A DNA stretch of 61,959 nucleotides. Origin: a virus. Shown here in pieces: positions 33,262 to 42,006 of this stretch. Location of the stretch: the IMG/VR virus record IMGVR_UViG_3300050821_003702, positions 1-61,959 of that record, one strand, 5' to 3'. The notes under the pieces were generated by a model. It saw only the letters and a list, made by a program, of their open reading frames with translations, was not told the DNA's origin and made no database searches. The first letter of the stretch is position 1; every line of letters begins with the position of its first letter. The position numbers and the translations under genes were made by a program.

Positions 33262-34418
33262 AAACTTACAAGGGGAAAGGGCTGGGCGACATGTATCTTG
33301 CCTTAGTCCGAGAAATCACCAGGAACGGGAAGGAGATTCCTACCAGGCACGGACCCTGCCTGGAACTGGCAGAGCCTGTCTGCCTCGAATACGAGGGGCC
33401 AGGGCATTGCTGGATGGTGATTCCGGGCCGTGTCTTCAATCCATTCTTTGCACTGGCAGAGGTTGTCTGGATTCTTTCAGGCAACGGGAATGTGGAGTGG
33501 ATATCATACTTCAACTCGAACATGCGGAAGTTCGCTGATGAAGGGAAGGAAGACTTCCACGGAGCCTATGGGCTGCGGATACGGAAGTGGCCGAATAACT
33601 ACTGTAGCTGGATGCATTTGGACCAGATAGAGTGGGCCGTGAAGAAGCTTCAGAAAGACCCGTATTCCCGTCAGGCGGTGATAAGCCTCTGGGACCCAGA
33701 TAGGGACAACTACATTCCCTCCAACGATTATCCCTGCAACAACCTCATCTACTATCGGCTGCGGGACGGAGTTCTATATCAGACAGTCGTGCAGAGGAGT
33801 TGCGACCTCATCTGGGGAGCGCCGCACAATGCAGTTCAGTTCTCCCATATTCATGCCTACGTCGCTGGGGCACTGGGGGCGAGAATCGGCAAGCTGACTT
33901 ATGTCATTCAGAATCTCCACTACTACCTGGAGCTTTACAAGCCCACTCTTGCGAACCTGATTGCGAAAGCCTTCGATGAGAATGAGCAGATGTACAGGGC
34001 AACGGTGAAGGCCCTCGCTGTTCCGAGCTTCTCTCCAGTCAATGAGCGGAGTTTCGAGATTGCCAATGAATCTGTAAACCAACTGCTGTCCTCGGAAGGG
34101 GATGACCTTGTTGGATTCTACCGCAGACAGCGTGGCCCCAAGGCTAAAGCCTATTACTGGCAGGCGCTAATCCCAGAGATGCTCTGGATTTACCGGATGG
34201 TGAAAGAGACTCCAATCGGAATGGGGTTGGGAATCTGTTCCTACATCATGGCCCTCCCGGACCCGCTGTGCGAGCTGGTACTGATGTATTACGAGGACAA
34301 GACTTACGGAATTGCTAAAGAAGTTCACTCCACCTGCGTGAGGATGCTCGATGAAGAAAAGGAAAAAGACAGGGCCAGCAAAGAAGGGCAAGAAGGTACG
34401 CAGAACGCAGCCAGCTAG
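33258..34418 (+). CDS. Thymidylate synthase homologue, probable dUMP hydroxymethyltransferase
   Basis: A 386-residue ThyA-family protein. ThyA landmarks align: the Glu/Trp segment AEVVWILSG (Glu68), catalytic Cys160 in DYPCNN, Arg180-Ser181-x-Asp183 in QRSCDLIWG exactly 20 residues on, Asn191 at +31, and a late LHYYLELY for the His-x-x-Tyr region. The residue after the catalytic Cys is Asn rather than the usual His, and the protein is about 100 residues longer than ThyA. Phages with hydroxymethyluracil use such homologues to make hmdUMP. The clustering with modification genes favours hydroxymethylation over thymidylate synthesis, an inference. Confidence 0.8.
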   Translation: MKTYKGKGLGDMYLALVREITRNGKEIPTRHGPCLELAEPVCLEYEGPGHCWMVIPGRVFNPFFALAEVVWILSGNGNVEWISYFNSNMRKFADEGKEDFHGAYGLRIRKWPNNYCSWMHLDQIEWAVKKLQKDPYSRQAVISLWDPDRDNYIPSNDYPCNNLIYYRLRDGVLYQTVVQRSCDLIWGAPHNAVQFSHIHAYVAGALGARIGKLTYVIQNLHYYLELYKPTLANLIAKAFDENEQMYRATVKALAVPSFSPVNERSFEIANESVNQLLSSEGDDLVGFYRRQRGPKAKAYYWQALIPEMLWIYRMVKETPIGMGLGICSYIMALPDPLCELVLMYYEDKTYGIAKEVHSTCVRMLDEEKEKDRASKEGQEGTQNAAS

Positions 34419-34707
34419 GGAAGTGACACGCTTCCGCCCTAGAAGCTCCGTTAGGCAGCAGCATAACTTCCTGCCGAGGGTTATGACAACCCCAAACCAG
34501 GAGAAGATGCCTGCTCCGACTCTCCGGCAGGACTGGTACGAACTGAGGATGCACTTCCTTGGCAGGTTCGAGGTAGAGACTGCATTCTTCAAATCCGGCT
34601 GCCATACCGCAGCCTTGAATGAGGCTAGGAAGCGGGCAAAGGCCAAGAACGCTTTCCACTTCGATATTAGTCTGGCTCCCTCGATGGGGGAGCAACTGGA
34701 GGCGTAA
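34351..34707 (+). CDS. Small basic protein of unknown function
   Basis: From ATG 34351 (GAGG upstream) the frame gives 118 residues but overlaps the thymidylate synthase homologue by 68 bases; ATG 34483 (MTTPNQEKMPAP) is a safer start and gives 74 residues. The core (WYELRMHFLGRFEVETAFF) is compact alpha/beta; the longer form adds a Lys/Arg-rich N-terminus. Its stop overlaps the next start. Function unknown. Confidence 0.5.
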   Translation: MKKRKKTGPAKKGKKVRRTQPAREVTRFRPRSSVRQQHNFLPRVMTTPNQEKMPAPTLRQDWYELRMHFLGRFEVETAFFKSGCHTAALNEARKRAKAKNAFHFDISLAPSMGEQLEA

Positions 34708-35177
34708 TGAGCAACGAGGATTACTTCAAGGCGAGAAACGCTGCGTTGGAGAAGCTGGTAGGGAGTGTCAATCAACAACAGGTGGGTGGGGGTCACTACA
34801 AGCTCCGGGCTTTCCAGCACTGGGATTTTGTTCTAGCCAATGGCCTTGGCTATTTTGAGGGACAAATCACGAAGTACATCTGCCGCTGGCGAGAGAAGAA
34901 TGGGGTGGTGGACCTCGAAAAGGCCATGCACTATTTGGCCAAGCTCATTAGCGCAGTTCGGGAAGGTAGTACCAGACCGCCTAGTGATACCCGATATGCT
35001 GCGAACCTGACGGAGCTTTCAACATCTTACCCCTCTATGGGGCTGAATGAAATGGCGGTAATCAGAATCCTATGTGTCTACGTTACAGAATCGGAATTGA
35101 GCAGAGCCTTCTCGTTGCTCGAAGTGGTTCTCCAAGACGCCAAAAATGCCATCCCTCAACATAATCCGAAAGCCTGA
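34707..35177 (+). CDS. DUF3310 family protein
   Basis: A 156-residue protein. GGGHYK followed by QHWDFVLANGLGYFEGQITK and YICRWREKNGVVDLEKAMHY is the hallmark of DUF3310 (SaV-like), widespread in phages beside nucleotide-metabolism genes. Function is not established. The usual family protein is 60-110 residues; here a C-terminal helical extension of about 60 residues is added. It overlaps the polymerase start by 32 bases, consistent with co-expression. Confidence 0.85.
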   Translation: MSNEDYFKARNAALEKLVGSVNQQQVGGGHYKLRAFQHWDFVLANGLGYFEGQITKYICRWREKNGVVDLEKAMHYLAKLISAVREGSTRPPSDTRYAANLTELSTSYPSMGLNEMAVIRILCVYVTESELSRAFSLLEVVLQDAKNAIPQHNPKA

Positions 35178-37791
35178 CGAGTTCTGCAAGCCTTGTCAGC
35201 TCTATCAGACCTGTAACACTCCCATCATGAACGGGGAGGGGAGTGAGCATCCAGATATTCTCTTCATCGGTGAGGCTCCTGGTGCCGATGAGGATGAGCA
35301 GGGCTTCCCGTGGGCCGGGAGAGCAGGTGTAATCCTGCGGGAAGCAATCGAGGAAGTTGGTATAGACCCGAAGCGGTGCCGGTTCAGCAATGCAGTCCGC
35401 TGCCGGCCACCGGAGAACAAGCTTCCAGCTAGTGCCATCAGCCATTGCCGCCCACATATCCTCCGCGAGATACGTGCTGTCCAGCCGAAGGTTATAGTCC
35501 TCCTCGGAGCCACCCCGCTCAAGAGCATCCTGAATCGCCAGGGGGTGATGAAGCTCCATGGCGAGACTATCGTGGGGCCATGGAAAATCGTCATATCTTT
35601 CCACCCTGCGTGGTACCTCCGCAACGAGACTCCAGAAAACTACAAGAAGTTCCTGGCAGCGCTGAAGCTCGCCAAGCACCTCGCCTACCCGAGGAAAAGT
35701 GAAAGCCGGGAGAAGTTCGAAAAGATTGTAGTGCAGGACGAGAAGACCCTGAAGGAAGTCGTAGACACCGTCAAGAAATCGAAATACCCGGCAACAGACG
35801 TTGAAGGTAGTACGCTCTCCCCCTATGCGAAGCACCGGAAGCCAGAGCTTGGCTGTGTAGGATTCTCCTGGGGTGACCGGATTGGAGCCTATCTGCCAAT
35901 ATCCTCCAGAGTTGGTCTGGGCAAATGTCTTTCGGCAGAGGCATATCTGGAGGCAATGAAGGAGTTGTGGGAGGACCCGGACATTGATTGGCTGGCGCAC
36001 TACGGAAAGTACGACTACTGCTATGCTGGAGTTCTCCACAACATCTGGCTGGGCGGCAAGCGTGGCTTCTATTACGCTGACACAGAGCTGATGGCCTATT
36101 GTCTCGATGAGAAGCGCGGCGGGAAAAGTTTGAAGGACCAGGCAGCCTTCATCGGTATGCTCGATTATGACCAGCCCAAGCGCCAATACGCTTTGGAGCA
36201 TCCAGAGGCCAACGACAAGGCTGGCGGGAATATCCTTCTAATCCCCTGGGATATCCTCTCCGACTACAATATCAAGGACTGCATAGCTTGCCGCCGATTG
36301 TTCTTCCACCTCCGTCCGAAGCTGAAAGAGCAGAAGCTTTGGGACCGGCCATTCAAGTTCCCTGTAATGTACCACCAGTTCACAGCTGCGATTCAGGAAA
36401 TCAACGGTGTCAAACTGGACCTGGAGCGGAACAAGAAGCTACGTAAGGAATACAAGCATCTCATCAAGGAGGAAGACAACAAGCTTGCGAACTTTGGGGA
36501 GATGAAAAAGCTCCAGCGCTGGCAGGACAACAATCTTCTTGAGGAGCTGATGGAGCGTGTGGCGAGCTACAAACGCCCAGTTCCGGACCCCAAGAAAAAA
36601 GTCTTCGAACTGTTCGAGGCGAATAAGGAGCCAGTCAACCTGGGCTCCCCGGAAGTCAAGCGGCATCTGGTATTCAACATCCTCGACTACGAGCCACTTT
36701 GGAAAACCCCGTCAGGCAAGTTTGATTCAGCATCCCGAGAGGTCCTGGAGAAGCTCAACGCAAAGCGGAAAAACCCCGTCCTTACGTGTATCATAGAACG
36801 AAGTGAGCTTGCTACCCTCAAGAGCAAATGCGTGGACCCGATTCCCAGCTGGGAAGGGACGGATGGAAAAACCCACACGACCTACAACGTGGATGGGCAG
36901 GTAACAGGCCGTGTATCCAGTGAGGACCCTAACCACGAAAATCTCCCGAAGCGGACACCGAGGGCGCCAGGGCTAAGAGAGCAGTTCCAGGCTTCTCTCG
37001 ATGGTATCATGGAGCAGGATAGCAAGCAGGTTGAGATGCGCCTGTTCGCTGACCGCGCCAAAGACGATGTAATGATTCAGGAGTTCGCTGATGGTAAGGA
37101 CCCGCATAAGATGGGAGCCATGGCGGGATTCGAGATAACACCGGAGCAGTGGGACAAGCTCCCCCCCGAAGAGCAGAAGATGAAGAGAACGGATGCCAAA
37201 TCCATGGTGTCCTTCGGAGTCCTCTATGGCCGGCAGGCTCCAGCCTTAGCAGAAGACTTCCAGAAGTCAGAGCGGTGGGCCAGGAAATTCATCGACAGGT
37301 ACTTTGCCAAATACGATGACTGTCTAGCCTACCGCCTGGACCGCGAGAAGTACATCAAAAAGGAAAAGATCGTGTACTCCCATTTCTTCCGGCCACGAAG
37401 GCTGCCTGAAGTGGACAGTGATATTGAGTCCCAGGTCGCTGAGGCAGTCCGTCAGGGAATCAACGCGCCGATTCAGGGAGATGCCTCTGATATCACCTGG
37501 TGCGCAGGCTGGCGGATGATTAGGTGGCTTCAGAAATACAAGATGCGTTCGAAGTACATCATTACGGTACACGACGCTGGATACATCGACTACCACCATA
37601 AGGAGATTGAGGACATCATCCACCAGCACCATCTCTTCATGACCGACCGGAAGTGGTTCGAGAAGATGACTGGCTGGTATTGCGAGGTCCCGCTGGACAC
37701 GGATTGTTTCCTGGGGCCAAGTCTGGGGAAGATGACAGAGCTGGAGCACAAGGGCGGTGGGGAATTCGTAGTCCCAAGTCAATTCGAATAA
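35146..37791 (+). CDS. Uracil-DNA glycosylase / family A DNA polymerase fusion
   Basis: An 881-residue fusion. Residues 1 to about 185 are a type 4-like UDG: Cys residues for an iron-sulfur cluster (CKPCQLYQTC), GEAPGADEDEQGFPWAGRAG, and the His motif in SFHPAWYLR. Residues about 205-395 are a DnaQ-like 3'-5' exonuclease (TDVEGSTLS, LAHYGKYDYCY, DYNIKDC). Residues about 430-881 are a PolA domain: motif A QDSKQVEMR, motif B RTDAKSMVSFGVLYG, motif C VHDAGYID at about 808, where the usual HDE has become HDA. SPO1-type phages with hydroxymethyluracil also have a UDG-polymerase arrangement. This would be the replicative polymerase. Confidence 0.88.
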   Translation: MPSLNIIRKPDEFCKPCQLYQTCNTPIMNGEGSEHPDILFIGEAPGADEDEQGFPWAGRAGVILREAIEEVGIDPKRCRFSNAVRCRPPENKLPASAISHCRPHILREIRAVQPKVIVLLGATPLKSILNRQGVMKLHGETIVGPWKIVISFHPAWYLRNETPENYKKFLAALKLAKHLAYPRKSESREKFEKIVVQDEKTLKEVVDTVKKSKYPATDVEGSTLSPYAKHRKPELGCVGFSWGDRIGAYLPISSRVGLGKCLSAEAYLEAMKELWEDPDIDWLAHYGKYDYCYAGVLHNIWLGGKRGFYYADTELMAYCLDEKRGGKSLKDQAAFIGMLDYDQPKRQYALEHPEANDKAGGNILLIPWDILSDYNIKDCIACRRLFFHLRPKLKEQKLWDRPFKFPVMYHQFTAAIQEINGVKLDLERNKKLRKEYKHLIKEEDNKLANFGEMKKLQRWQDNNLLEELMERVASYKRPVPDPKKKVFELFEANKEPVNLGSPEVKRHLVFNILDYEPLWKTPSGKFDSASREVLEKLNAKRKNPVLTCIIERSELATLKSKCVDPIPSWEGTDGKTHTTYNVDGQVTGRVSSEDPNHENLPKRTPRAPGLREQFQASLDGIMEQDSKQVEMRLFADRAKDDVMIQEFADGKDPHKMGAMAGFEITPEQWDKLPPEEQKMKRTDAKSMVSFGVLYGRQAPALAEDFQKSERWARKFIDRYFAKYDDCLAYRLDREKYIKKEKIVYSHFFRPRRLPEVDSDIESQVAEAVRQGINAPIQGDASDITWCAGWRMIRWLQKYKMRSKYIITVHDAGYIDYHHKEIEDIIHQHHLFMTDRKWFEKMTGWYCEVPLDTDCFLGPSLGKMTELEHKGGGEFVVPSQFE

Positions 37792-37800
37792 GGAGGAGAA

Positions 37801-38055
37801 ATGGACGAGAACGAGAAACCGAAGAAAGCAGCACCGATGTCGGATGTTCAATGGGATGAGGTTCAATGCCATCAAAAAGCGAAGGCCCGTGGTGATATGA
37901 CGTTCACGCTGGTGGGGCAAGACCGGACCTCCCCATCAACGATCTGCTGGTGGATTCTTCAGAACATCGAGACGTGTCCGGCTGACAAGCTCCGCAACGC
38001 TCTGGAACGCGCTATCCAGATGCGCTCTTTGCCCACTAGGAAATCTCCCGACTAG
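37801..38055 (+). CDS. Small hypothetical protein (84 aa)
   Basis: ATG 37801 follows AAGGAGGAG. The 84-residue protein is polar and mainly helical (ADKLRNALERAIQMR at the end). It follows the polymerase by 9 bases. The leader AATTCGAATAAGGAGGA recurs before the next gene. Function unknown. Confidence 0.55.
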   Translation: MDENEKPKKAAPMSDVQWDEVQCHQKAKARGDMTFTLVGQDRTSPSTICWWILQNIETCPADKLRNALERAIQMRSLPTRKSPD

Positions 38056-38089
38056 GAATCTCCGCGTTTAATTCGAATAGGGAGGAATC

Positions 38090-38269
38090 GTGTTAAGAAT
38101 AAGTCTGAATGGGGATTGCTTTCAACGCCTCTGCCAAGGAGATTCAGTCCCACTGGAGAATCCGGACACACGAGAGATAATCGCTGAACTCAAGCTCGAT
38201 GAGATGAGCGATAACATTCTGAAAGAAAGGCTAGAGGCAGCGTTACGTGAAAAAAACTTCGGAGCCTGA
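38090..38269 (+). CDS. Small hypothetical protein (59 aa)
   Basis: GTG 38090 is preceded by GGGAGGA in the leader AATTCGAATAGGGAGGA, nearly identical to the leader of the 37801 gene. The peptide is acidic with a C-terminal helix (MSDNILKERLEAALRE) and overlaps the next gene by 23 bases. Function unknown. Confidence 0.55.
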   Translation: MLRISLNGDCFQRLCQGDSVPLENPDTREIIAELKLDEMSDNILKERLEAALREKNFGA

Positions 38270-38681
38270 ACTCCCGCCAGTCTTTTTCAGGATTCATCCA
38301 CACGAAGTCCTGAAGAAGGACCTGGCGAAGGAGTTGAAAATCAACCTCTACAATCTCGATGGTGAGATGAAGAGGGCTGCGACTGTCTACATGTGGTGGG
38401 CAGGGCTGTACGCGGAAATCTCAGCGCGAGTAAGCAAGCTGGAAGAGAAGCTGGAGAAGCTGGAAGCTGACCTTTTCAAGAAGTACGCCGGCAAGGGCAG
38501 GATAACCGACATCAAGCACAGCATAGCGGGGAACCACGACTATTACAAACTTCGCAAGGTACTTCGCAAGTGGAAGGATTCCGAGCGCATACTTAAGTTT
38601 GCAGAGAAAGCTATGGATAGAAGGATTGGATTGCTTCAATCCCTCAATGCTAATCAACGGAAGGAGAAAGAAAACACGTGA
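38247..38681 (+). CDS. Coiled-coil protein upstream of SSB
   Basis: A 144-residue protein from GTG 38247. Residues about 50-80 form a clear coiled coil (ARVSKLEEKLEKLEADLF), followed by basic helices. The stop overlaps the SSB start (GTGA), so a stoichiometric partner is plausible; T4-like phages carry SSB-linked helicase loaders and recombination mediators, but no motif proves that here. Confidence 0.55.
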   Translation: MKKTSEPELPPVFFRIHPHEVLKKDLAKELKINLYNLDGEMKRAATVYMWWAGLYAEISARVSKLEEKLEKLEADLFKKYAGKGRITDIKHSIAGNHDYYKLRKVLRKWKDSERILKFAEKAMDRRIGLLQSLNANQRKEKENT

Positions 38682-39616
38682 CGAAGACAGCAGAAGATGT
38701 TCGCAAGGAGTTGGAGAAGCGCAAGAAAAAGCGGGGGAAGCGGCCATGGATAGGCATGGAAGTGGGGACAACATACATCCGGGTGGGCCCACCGTGGGAG
38801 AAAGAGGGGGAAATCTGGAAGGACGTTCTGTTCCACGGTGACTTCAACAACAAGGTGTATTGCGCCCAGAACGACCTCGATGAGAAGACAGGGAAGCCTA
38901 CACCCTGCATCGTCTGCGAGGCGTGGAATAAGTATCGGAAAGAACGCACTCCGGTAGCGAAGCAGCTGTATACGTTGCTCCGCCAGAAATCCGAGAGCAT
39001 CTGGAATGTCCTCATTGCCAAGGTCAAAAAGAGCGATGATGGCAGCATCAAGGTTCGAGGCTATGAGGATGACCAGTTCAAGCTCCTTCGCCTCTCAGCC
39101 AAGTGGCATAACCTCCTGTTGGAAATCTTCTCCGATGAGGACTATCGGAAAAATTCCATTCTCGGTGTAGCAGACAAAAGGACAGGCAGACTCATTCGTG
39201 TCAAGCGGGAAGGTAAAGGCCGTGATGACACAGACTACCACTTCAAAGCAATGGAGCAGGAGACGCCCATTTCCAGCGACAAAGAGCAGCGGGAGGCCCT
39301 CATCAAGACCCTCAACAATCTGGATGAGATTGTCTCTGGCAGCAGTAAGGAGGAGTTGGAAACCTTCGTGGCGAAGATGAAGAAGAAAGCCAGGCGGGAC
39401 GCGGAAGACGGCAGTGATGACAGTGACGACAGCTCAGAGGATTCGAGCAGCGATTCCTCGGATGCCTCTGACAAATCCTACGCAAGCGAGAAATCTGACA
39501 GCAGTGACAGCTCCGATAGTTCGGAAGATGGTAGCGATGATCTGGAGAAGCAGTACAAAAAGTTGAAGAAGAAGATGGCCTCCAAGAAAAAGGACAGCGA
39601 TGACAGCAGTGAGTAA
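38678..39616 (+). CDS. Single-stranded DNA-binding protein, T4 gp32-like
   Basis: A 312-residue protein from GTG 38678. After a basic N-terminus (RKKKRGKRPW), a gp32-type zinc site is visible: His in LFHGDF, Cys in VYCAQN, then CIVC, in an OB-fold context (WIGMEVGTTYIRVGPP). Residues about 235-312 are an acidic Asp/Ser tail (DDSDDSSEDSSSDSSD). SSB acidic tails recruit replication partners. The same DSSED repeat style makes up half of the protein at 24933. A UvsX homologue lies 0.2 kb downstream, as expected of a recombination-replication unit. Confidence 0.75.
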   Translation: MTKTAEDVRKELEKRKKKRGKRPWIGMEVGTTYIRVGPPWEKEGEIWKDVLFHGDFNNKVYCAQNDLDEKTGKPTPCIVCEAWNKYRKERTPVAKQLYTLLRQKSESIWNVLIAKVKKSDDGSIKVRGYEDDQFKLLRLSAKWHNLLLEIFSDEDYRKNSILGVADKRTGRLIRVKREGKGRDDTDYHFKAMEQETPISSDKEQREALIKTLNNLDEIVSGSSKEELETFVAKMKKKARRDAEDGSDDSDDSSEDSSSDSSDASDKSYASEKSDSSDSSDSSEDGSDDLEKQYKKLKKKMASKKKDSDDSSE

Positions 39617-39797
39617 CGCGGCAATCTCCTTCAGGGTGTCCTTCCTCCGGACGGTAGCGAAACTCATGCTACCGTCCGACCTTGATGTGTTCGAGGGAAT
39701 CTGCGGGCGGTTGAATTATGGAAACGCCACCTTGGACGACATCAAGAAGCTGGAAGCGCTGGAGAACAAATTCTCCCAAACAGGAGATGACGACTGA
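39600..39797 (+). CDS. Small hypothetical protein (65 aa)
   Basis: A 65-residue protein overlapping the end of the SSB gene by 17 bases and stopping just before UvsX. It looks helical (DLDVFEGICGRLNYGNATL) with an acidic end. Probably an accessory of the SSB-UvsX pair by position only. Confidence 0.5.
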   Translation: MTAVSNAAISFRVSFLRTVAKLMLPSDLDVFEGICGRLNYGNATLDDIKKLEALENKFSQTGDDD

Positions 39798-39798
39798 C

Positions 39799-40866
39799 AT
39801 GGCAATCCTACGATTCCCACGCTATCCAGGCCCACAGAGATACAAAGGGGTCAAGGATTCAGTCCTGTTAGGTGTAGTCGAGGCTATCAACAGGAAACTT
39901 AATAAGGACCAGCAGGAGGTGGTTAGTGTTCTTCAGAATTCAGTTTTCTCTCAGCCTCAAGTCTACGTCCCCAGCGGAATCATCTCTGTTGATTGCGTGG
40001 TGTGTTATGGGCTCGGTTTTCCTTCAGGGATTGTTGAAATCTTTGGGCCTGAGGGAACTTTCAAGACTGGGCTACTGGAGAATATCCTGGCAGAAGCGCA
40101 GCAGCTGGGTTACTATGCAGGTGTATTCCCCACCGAGTATTCTCTGGACTATAACCGTATGAAGCGTGTTGGCGTAGATGTCTCACGCCTGATGATTTTC
40201 GACCCGGAGACTATTGAGGACATCTATGACCAGCTGAAGGAAGCGGTCAGACAGATTCGGGCGAAGGACAAGACAACGCCCATAGTATTTGGCTGGGACT
40301 CCGTAGCGGCTACGCCAACCAGTACAGAGCTAGACGCGAAGGATGGCCTAGCGAGCAGCGACATGGGGAAATCCGGACTCCAGATGTCTCGATTCTTCCG
40401 GCGCATGGTGAAATTCCTCCGGGACAATCGCGTCTGCCTTATCTGTATCAACCAGACCCGTACCGACCTGGGTAAGATGTGGGGGAGCAAGGAGACCACC
40501 TACGGTGGCAAGGCTCTGAAATTCTATTCGTGGGTACGCTGCCGGATGGTGAAGATTAAGACTCTCAAGAATGGCGGGGGAGAGAAGATCGGAGCCTTGA
40601 TTCAGCTAGAGACAGTCAAGAATAAGGTGGGCCTGAACGAACAGTCCTGCCGCTTCCCAGTTCTCTGGGGCCGGGGGATAGACAAGCCCATGGCCGTGTT
40701 CGAGTACGCAGTTGACAAAGGTGTCTTTGAGAAGAGAAAGTCCGCGTTTTATTTCGGTAAGGACCTGGTGATGCGGAAATCATTTGGGAAGTATTACATG
40801 CGGCACTCGGAGGAGATTAACACCGCCCTCCGCAAAGTCAGTTCGTTGGAGGAAAGCGATGCCTAG
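39799..40866 (+). CDS. RecA/UvsX-like recombinase
   Basis: A 355-residue protein. ATG 39799 gives MAILRFPRYPGPQRY with RFPR at residues 5-8. The RecA core has Walker A as GPEGTFKTG (a GxxxxxKT variant), a Glu-bearing segment FPTEYSLD, Walker B in TPIVFGWDSVAA, and ICINQTRTDLG, matching the RecA L2/Gln switch region, then TYGGKALKFYSWVRCRM. It would catalyse strand invasion in recombination-dependent replication with the SSB, UvsW and gp46/47 homologues. A longer N-terminal start lies in an unlikely frame extension. Confidence 0.88.
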   Translation: MAILRFPRYPGPQRYKGVKDSVLLGVVEAINRKLNKDQQEVVSVLQNSVFSQPQVYVPSGIISVDCVVCYGLGFPSGIVEIFGPEGTFKTGLLENILAEAQQLGYYAGVFPTEYSLDYNRMKRVGVDVSRLMIFDPETIEDIYDQLKEAVRQIRAKDKTTPIVFGWDSVAATPTSTELDAKDGLASSDMGKSGLQMSRFFRRMVKFLRDNRVCLICINQTRTDLGKMWGSKETTYGGKALKFYSWVRCRMVKIKTLKNGGGEKIGALIQLETVKNKVGLNEQSCRFPVLWGRGIDKPMAVFEYAVDKGVFEKRKSAFYFGKDLVMRKSFGKYYMRHSEEINTALRKVSSLEESDA

Positions 40867-41071
40867 CTCTGGACTGCCGATAGAGACGATTTTGAAATTC
40901 CGCTCCGATAAGAAAAACCATAAGGTGGCGGAATTAATCACTGCCAATGCTGAACACGCCATCAGGAATGGATTGTTCGTAGAGTGGCTAGAGAGTTTCG
41001 TTGGGGCTTGGAAGAAAACGAAAGACCCAATCCAATCTGCCAACGCTGGCATCATTGAATGGGACATGTGA
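40859..41071 (+). CDS. Small hypothetical protein (70 aa)
   Basis: ATG 40859 lies 6 bases after TTGGAGGA and overlaps the UvsX stop. The 70-residue peptide is helical (AELITANAEHAIRNGLFVEW). The stop overlaps the exonuclease start (TGATG). Function unknown; probably a co-translated accessory. Confidence 0.55.
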   Translation: MPSSGLPIETILKFRSDKKNHKVAELITANAEHAIRNGLFVEWLESFVGAWKKTKDPIQSANAGIIEWDM

Positions 41072-42006
41072 TGAGGACGCTCATCATTGACGGCCACAAC
41101 GCAGGCTGGCGCCTAGCGAAAAAGATGCCGATGCTCACCACGAATGGGAGGCCAGTCCAGGTGGTGTATGGGCTCCTCACTATGGTCCACGGACTGTTGG
41201 CCCAGTTTACTCCGGACGTTGCCATCATGTGTTGGGACACGGACCACTCCGCCTACCGGAAAAAGATATTCCCAGACTACAAAGCGAATCGTCATCACTT
41301 CAAAAGTGAGAAAGATCAGCGAGCTTACAACAGTACCATTGCCCAGATGAAAGAAGCAGAAGCGATTCTGTCCCAGATGAATGTGGCCCAGCTAATCTTC
41401 CCGAAGACGGAAGGGGATGACCTCATGGCTATGGTGTGTCAGCAGACTGGAGGTTGGCGGACAATCGTTTCCTCAGACATGGACATGTTCCAGCTCGTTG
41501 GGGATGGGATAGATGTCTGGTCCCCCATCAAGACGCTGCTCTACAATCGCAGCAACTTCCGCCAGAGAGAAGGCCTGTCACCCCAGCAGTTCCTTCAGCT
41601 CCGCGCCGCCTGCGGGGATGTTTCGGACAATATCCCTGGTATAGCACGAGGAGTAGGCGAGGTCACCATCCGACAGCTCCTGGCGAAATACGAGAGCGTT
41701 GATAGACTTTTTGACCCGAAGATAGAGAAGAAGGTTGTACAGATGGGGACTCGCTATGCTTCGCTGTACACAGATGGTTCGAAGCAGGCGTATTTCCGGA
41801 ACCTGTTGCTGATGGACCTTTCCATCTCCTCGGAAAATCATCCTGAGAAAGAAGCCGTCACGAAGACGGTTCAGGAGGCCATTAGGAGGCGTGTAAAGAT
41901 AGACCTGAAAGCTGTCAAGCAGATGTTCATCGAGAATTCGTTCCAGTCGCTATTGAGAGACTTCGCAAAGTGGGTGCTGCCATTCGAAAATCTGGACAGG
42001 GAGTGA
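41071..42006 (+). CDS. 5'-3' exonuclease / flap endonuclease (FEN family)
   Basis: A 311-residue protein beginning MRTLIIDGHNAG, with the first catalytic Asp in IDGH. Next are CWDTDHSAYRKKIFPDYKANR (Asp plus the arch basics), TEGDDLMAM and SSDMDMFQLV (metal-binding acidic clusters), and a helix-hairpin-helix segment around GIARGVGEVTIRQLL. This is the PolA-type 5' nuclease that removes RNA primers and flaps, as in T4 RNase H and T5 exonuclease. Upstream starts at 41059 and 41068 are possible; ATG 41071 is chosen for overlap coupling. Confidence 0.88.
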   Translation: MRTLIIDGHNAGWRLAKKMPMLTTNGRPVQVVYGLLTMVHGLLAQFTPDVAIMCWDTDHSAYRKKIFPDYKANRHHFKSEKDQRAYNSTIAQMKEAEAILSQMNVAQLIFPKTEGDDLMAMVCQQTGGWRTIVSSDMDMFQLVGDGIDVWSPIKTLLYNRSNFRQREGLSPQQFLQLRAACGDVSDNIPGIARGVGEVTIRQLLAKYESVDRLFDPKIEKKVVQMGTRYASLYTDGSKQAYFRNLLLMDLSISSENHPEKEAVTKTVQEAIRRRVKIDLKAVKQMFIENSFQSLLRDFAKWVLPFENLDRE

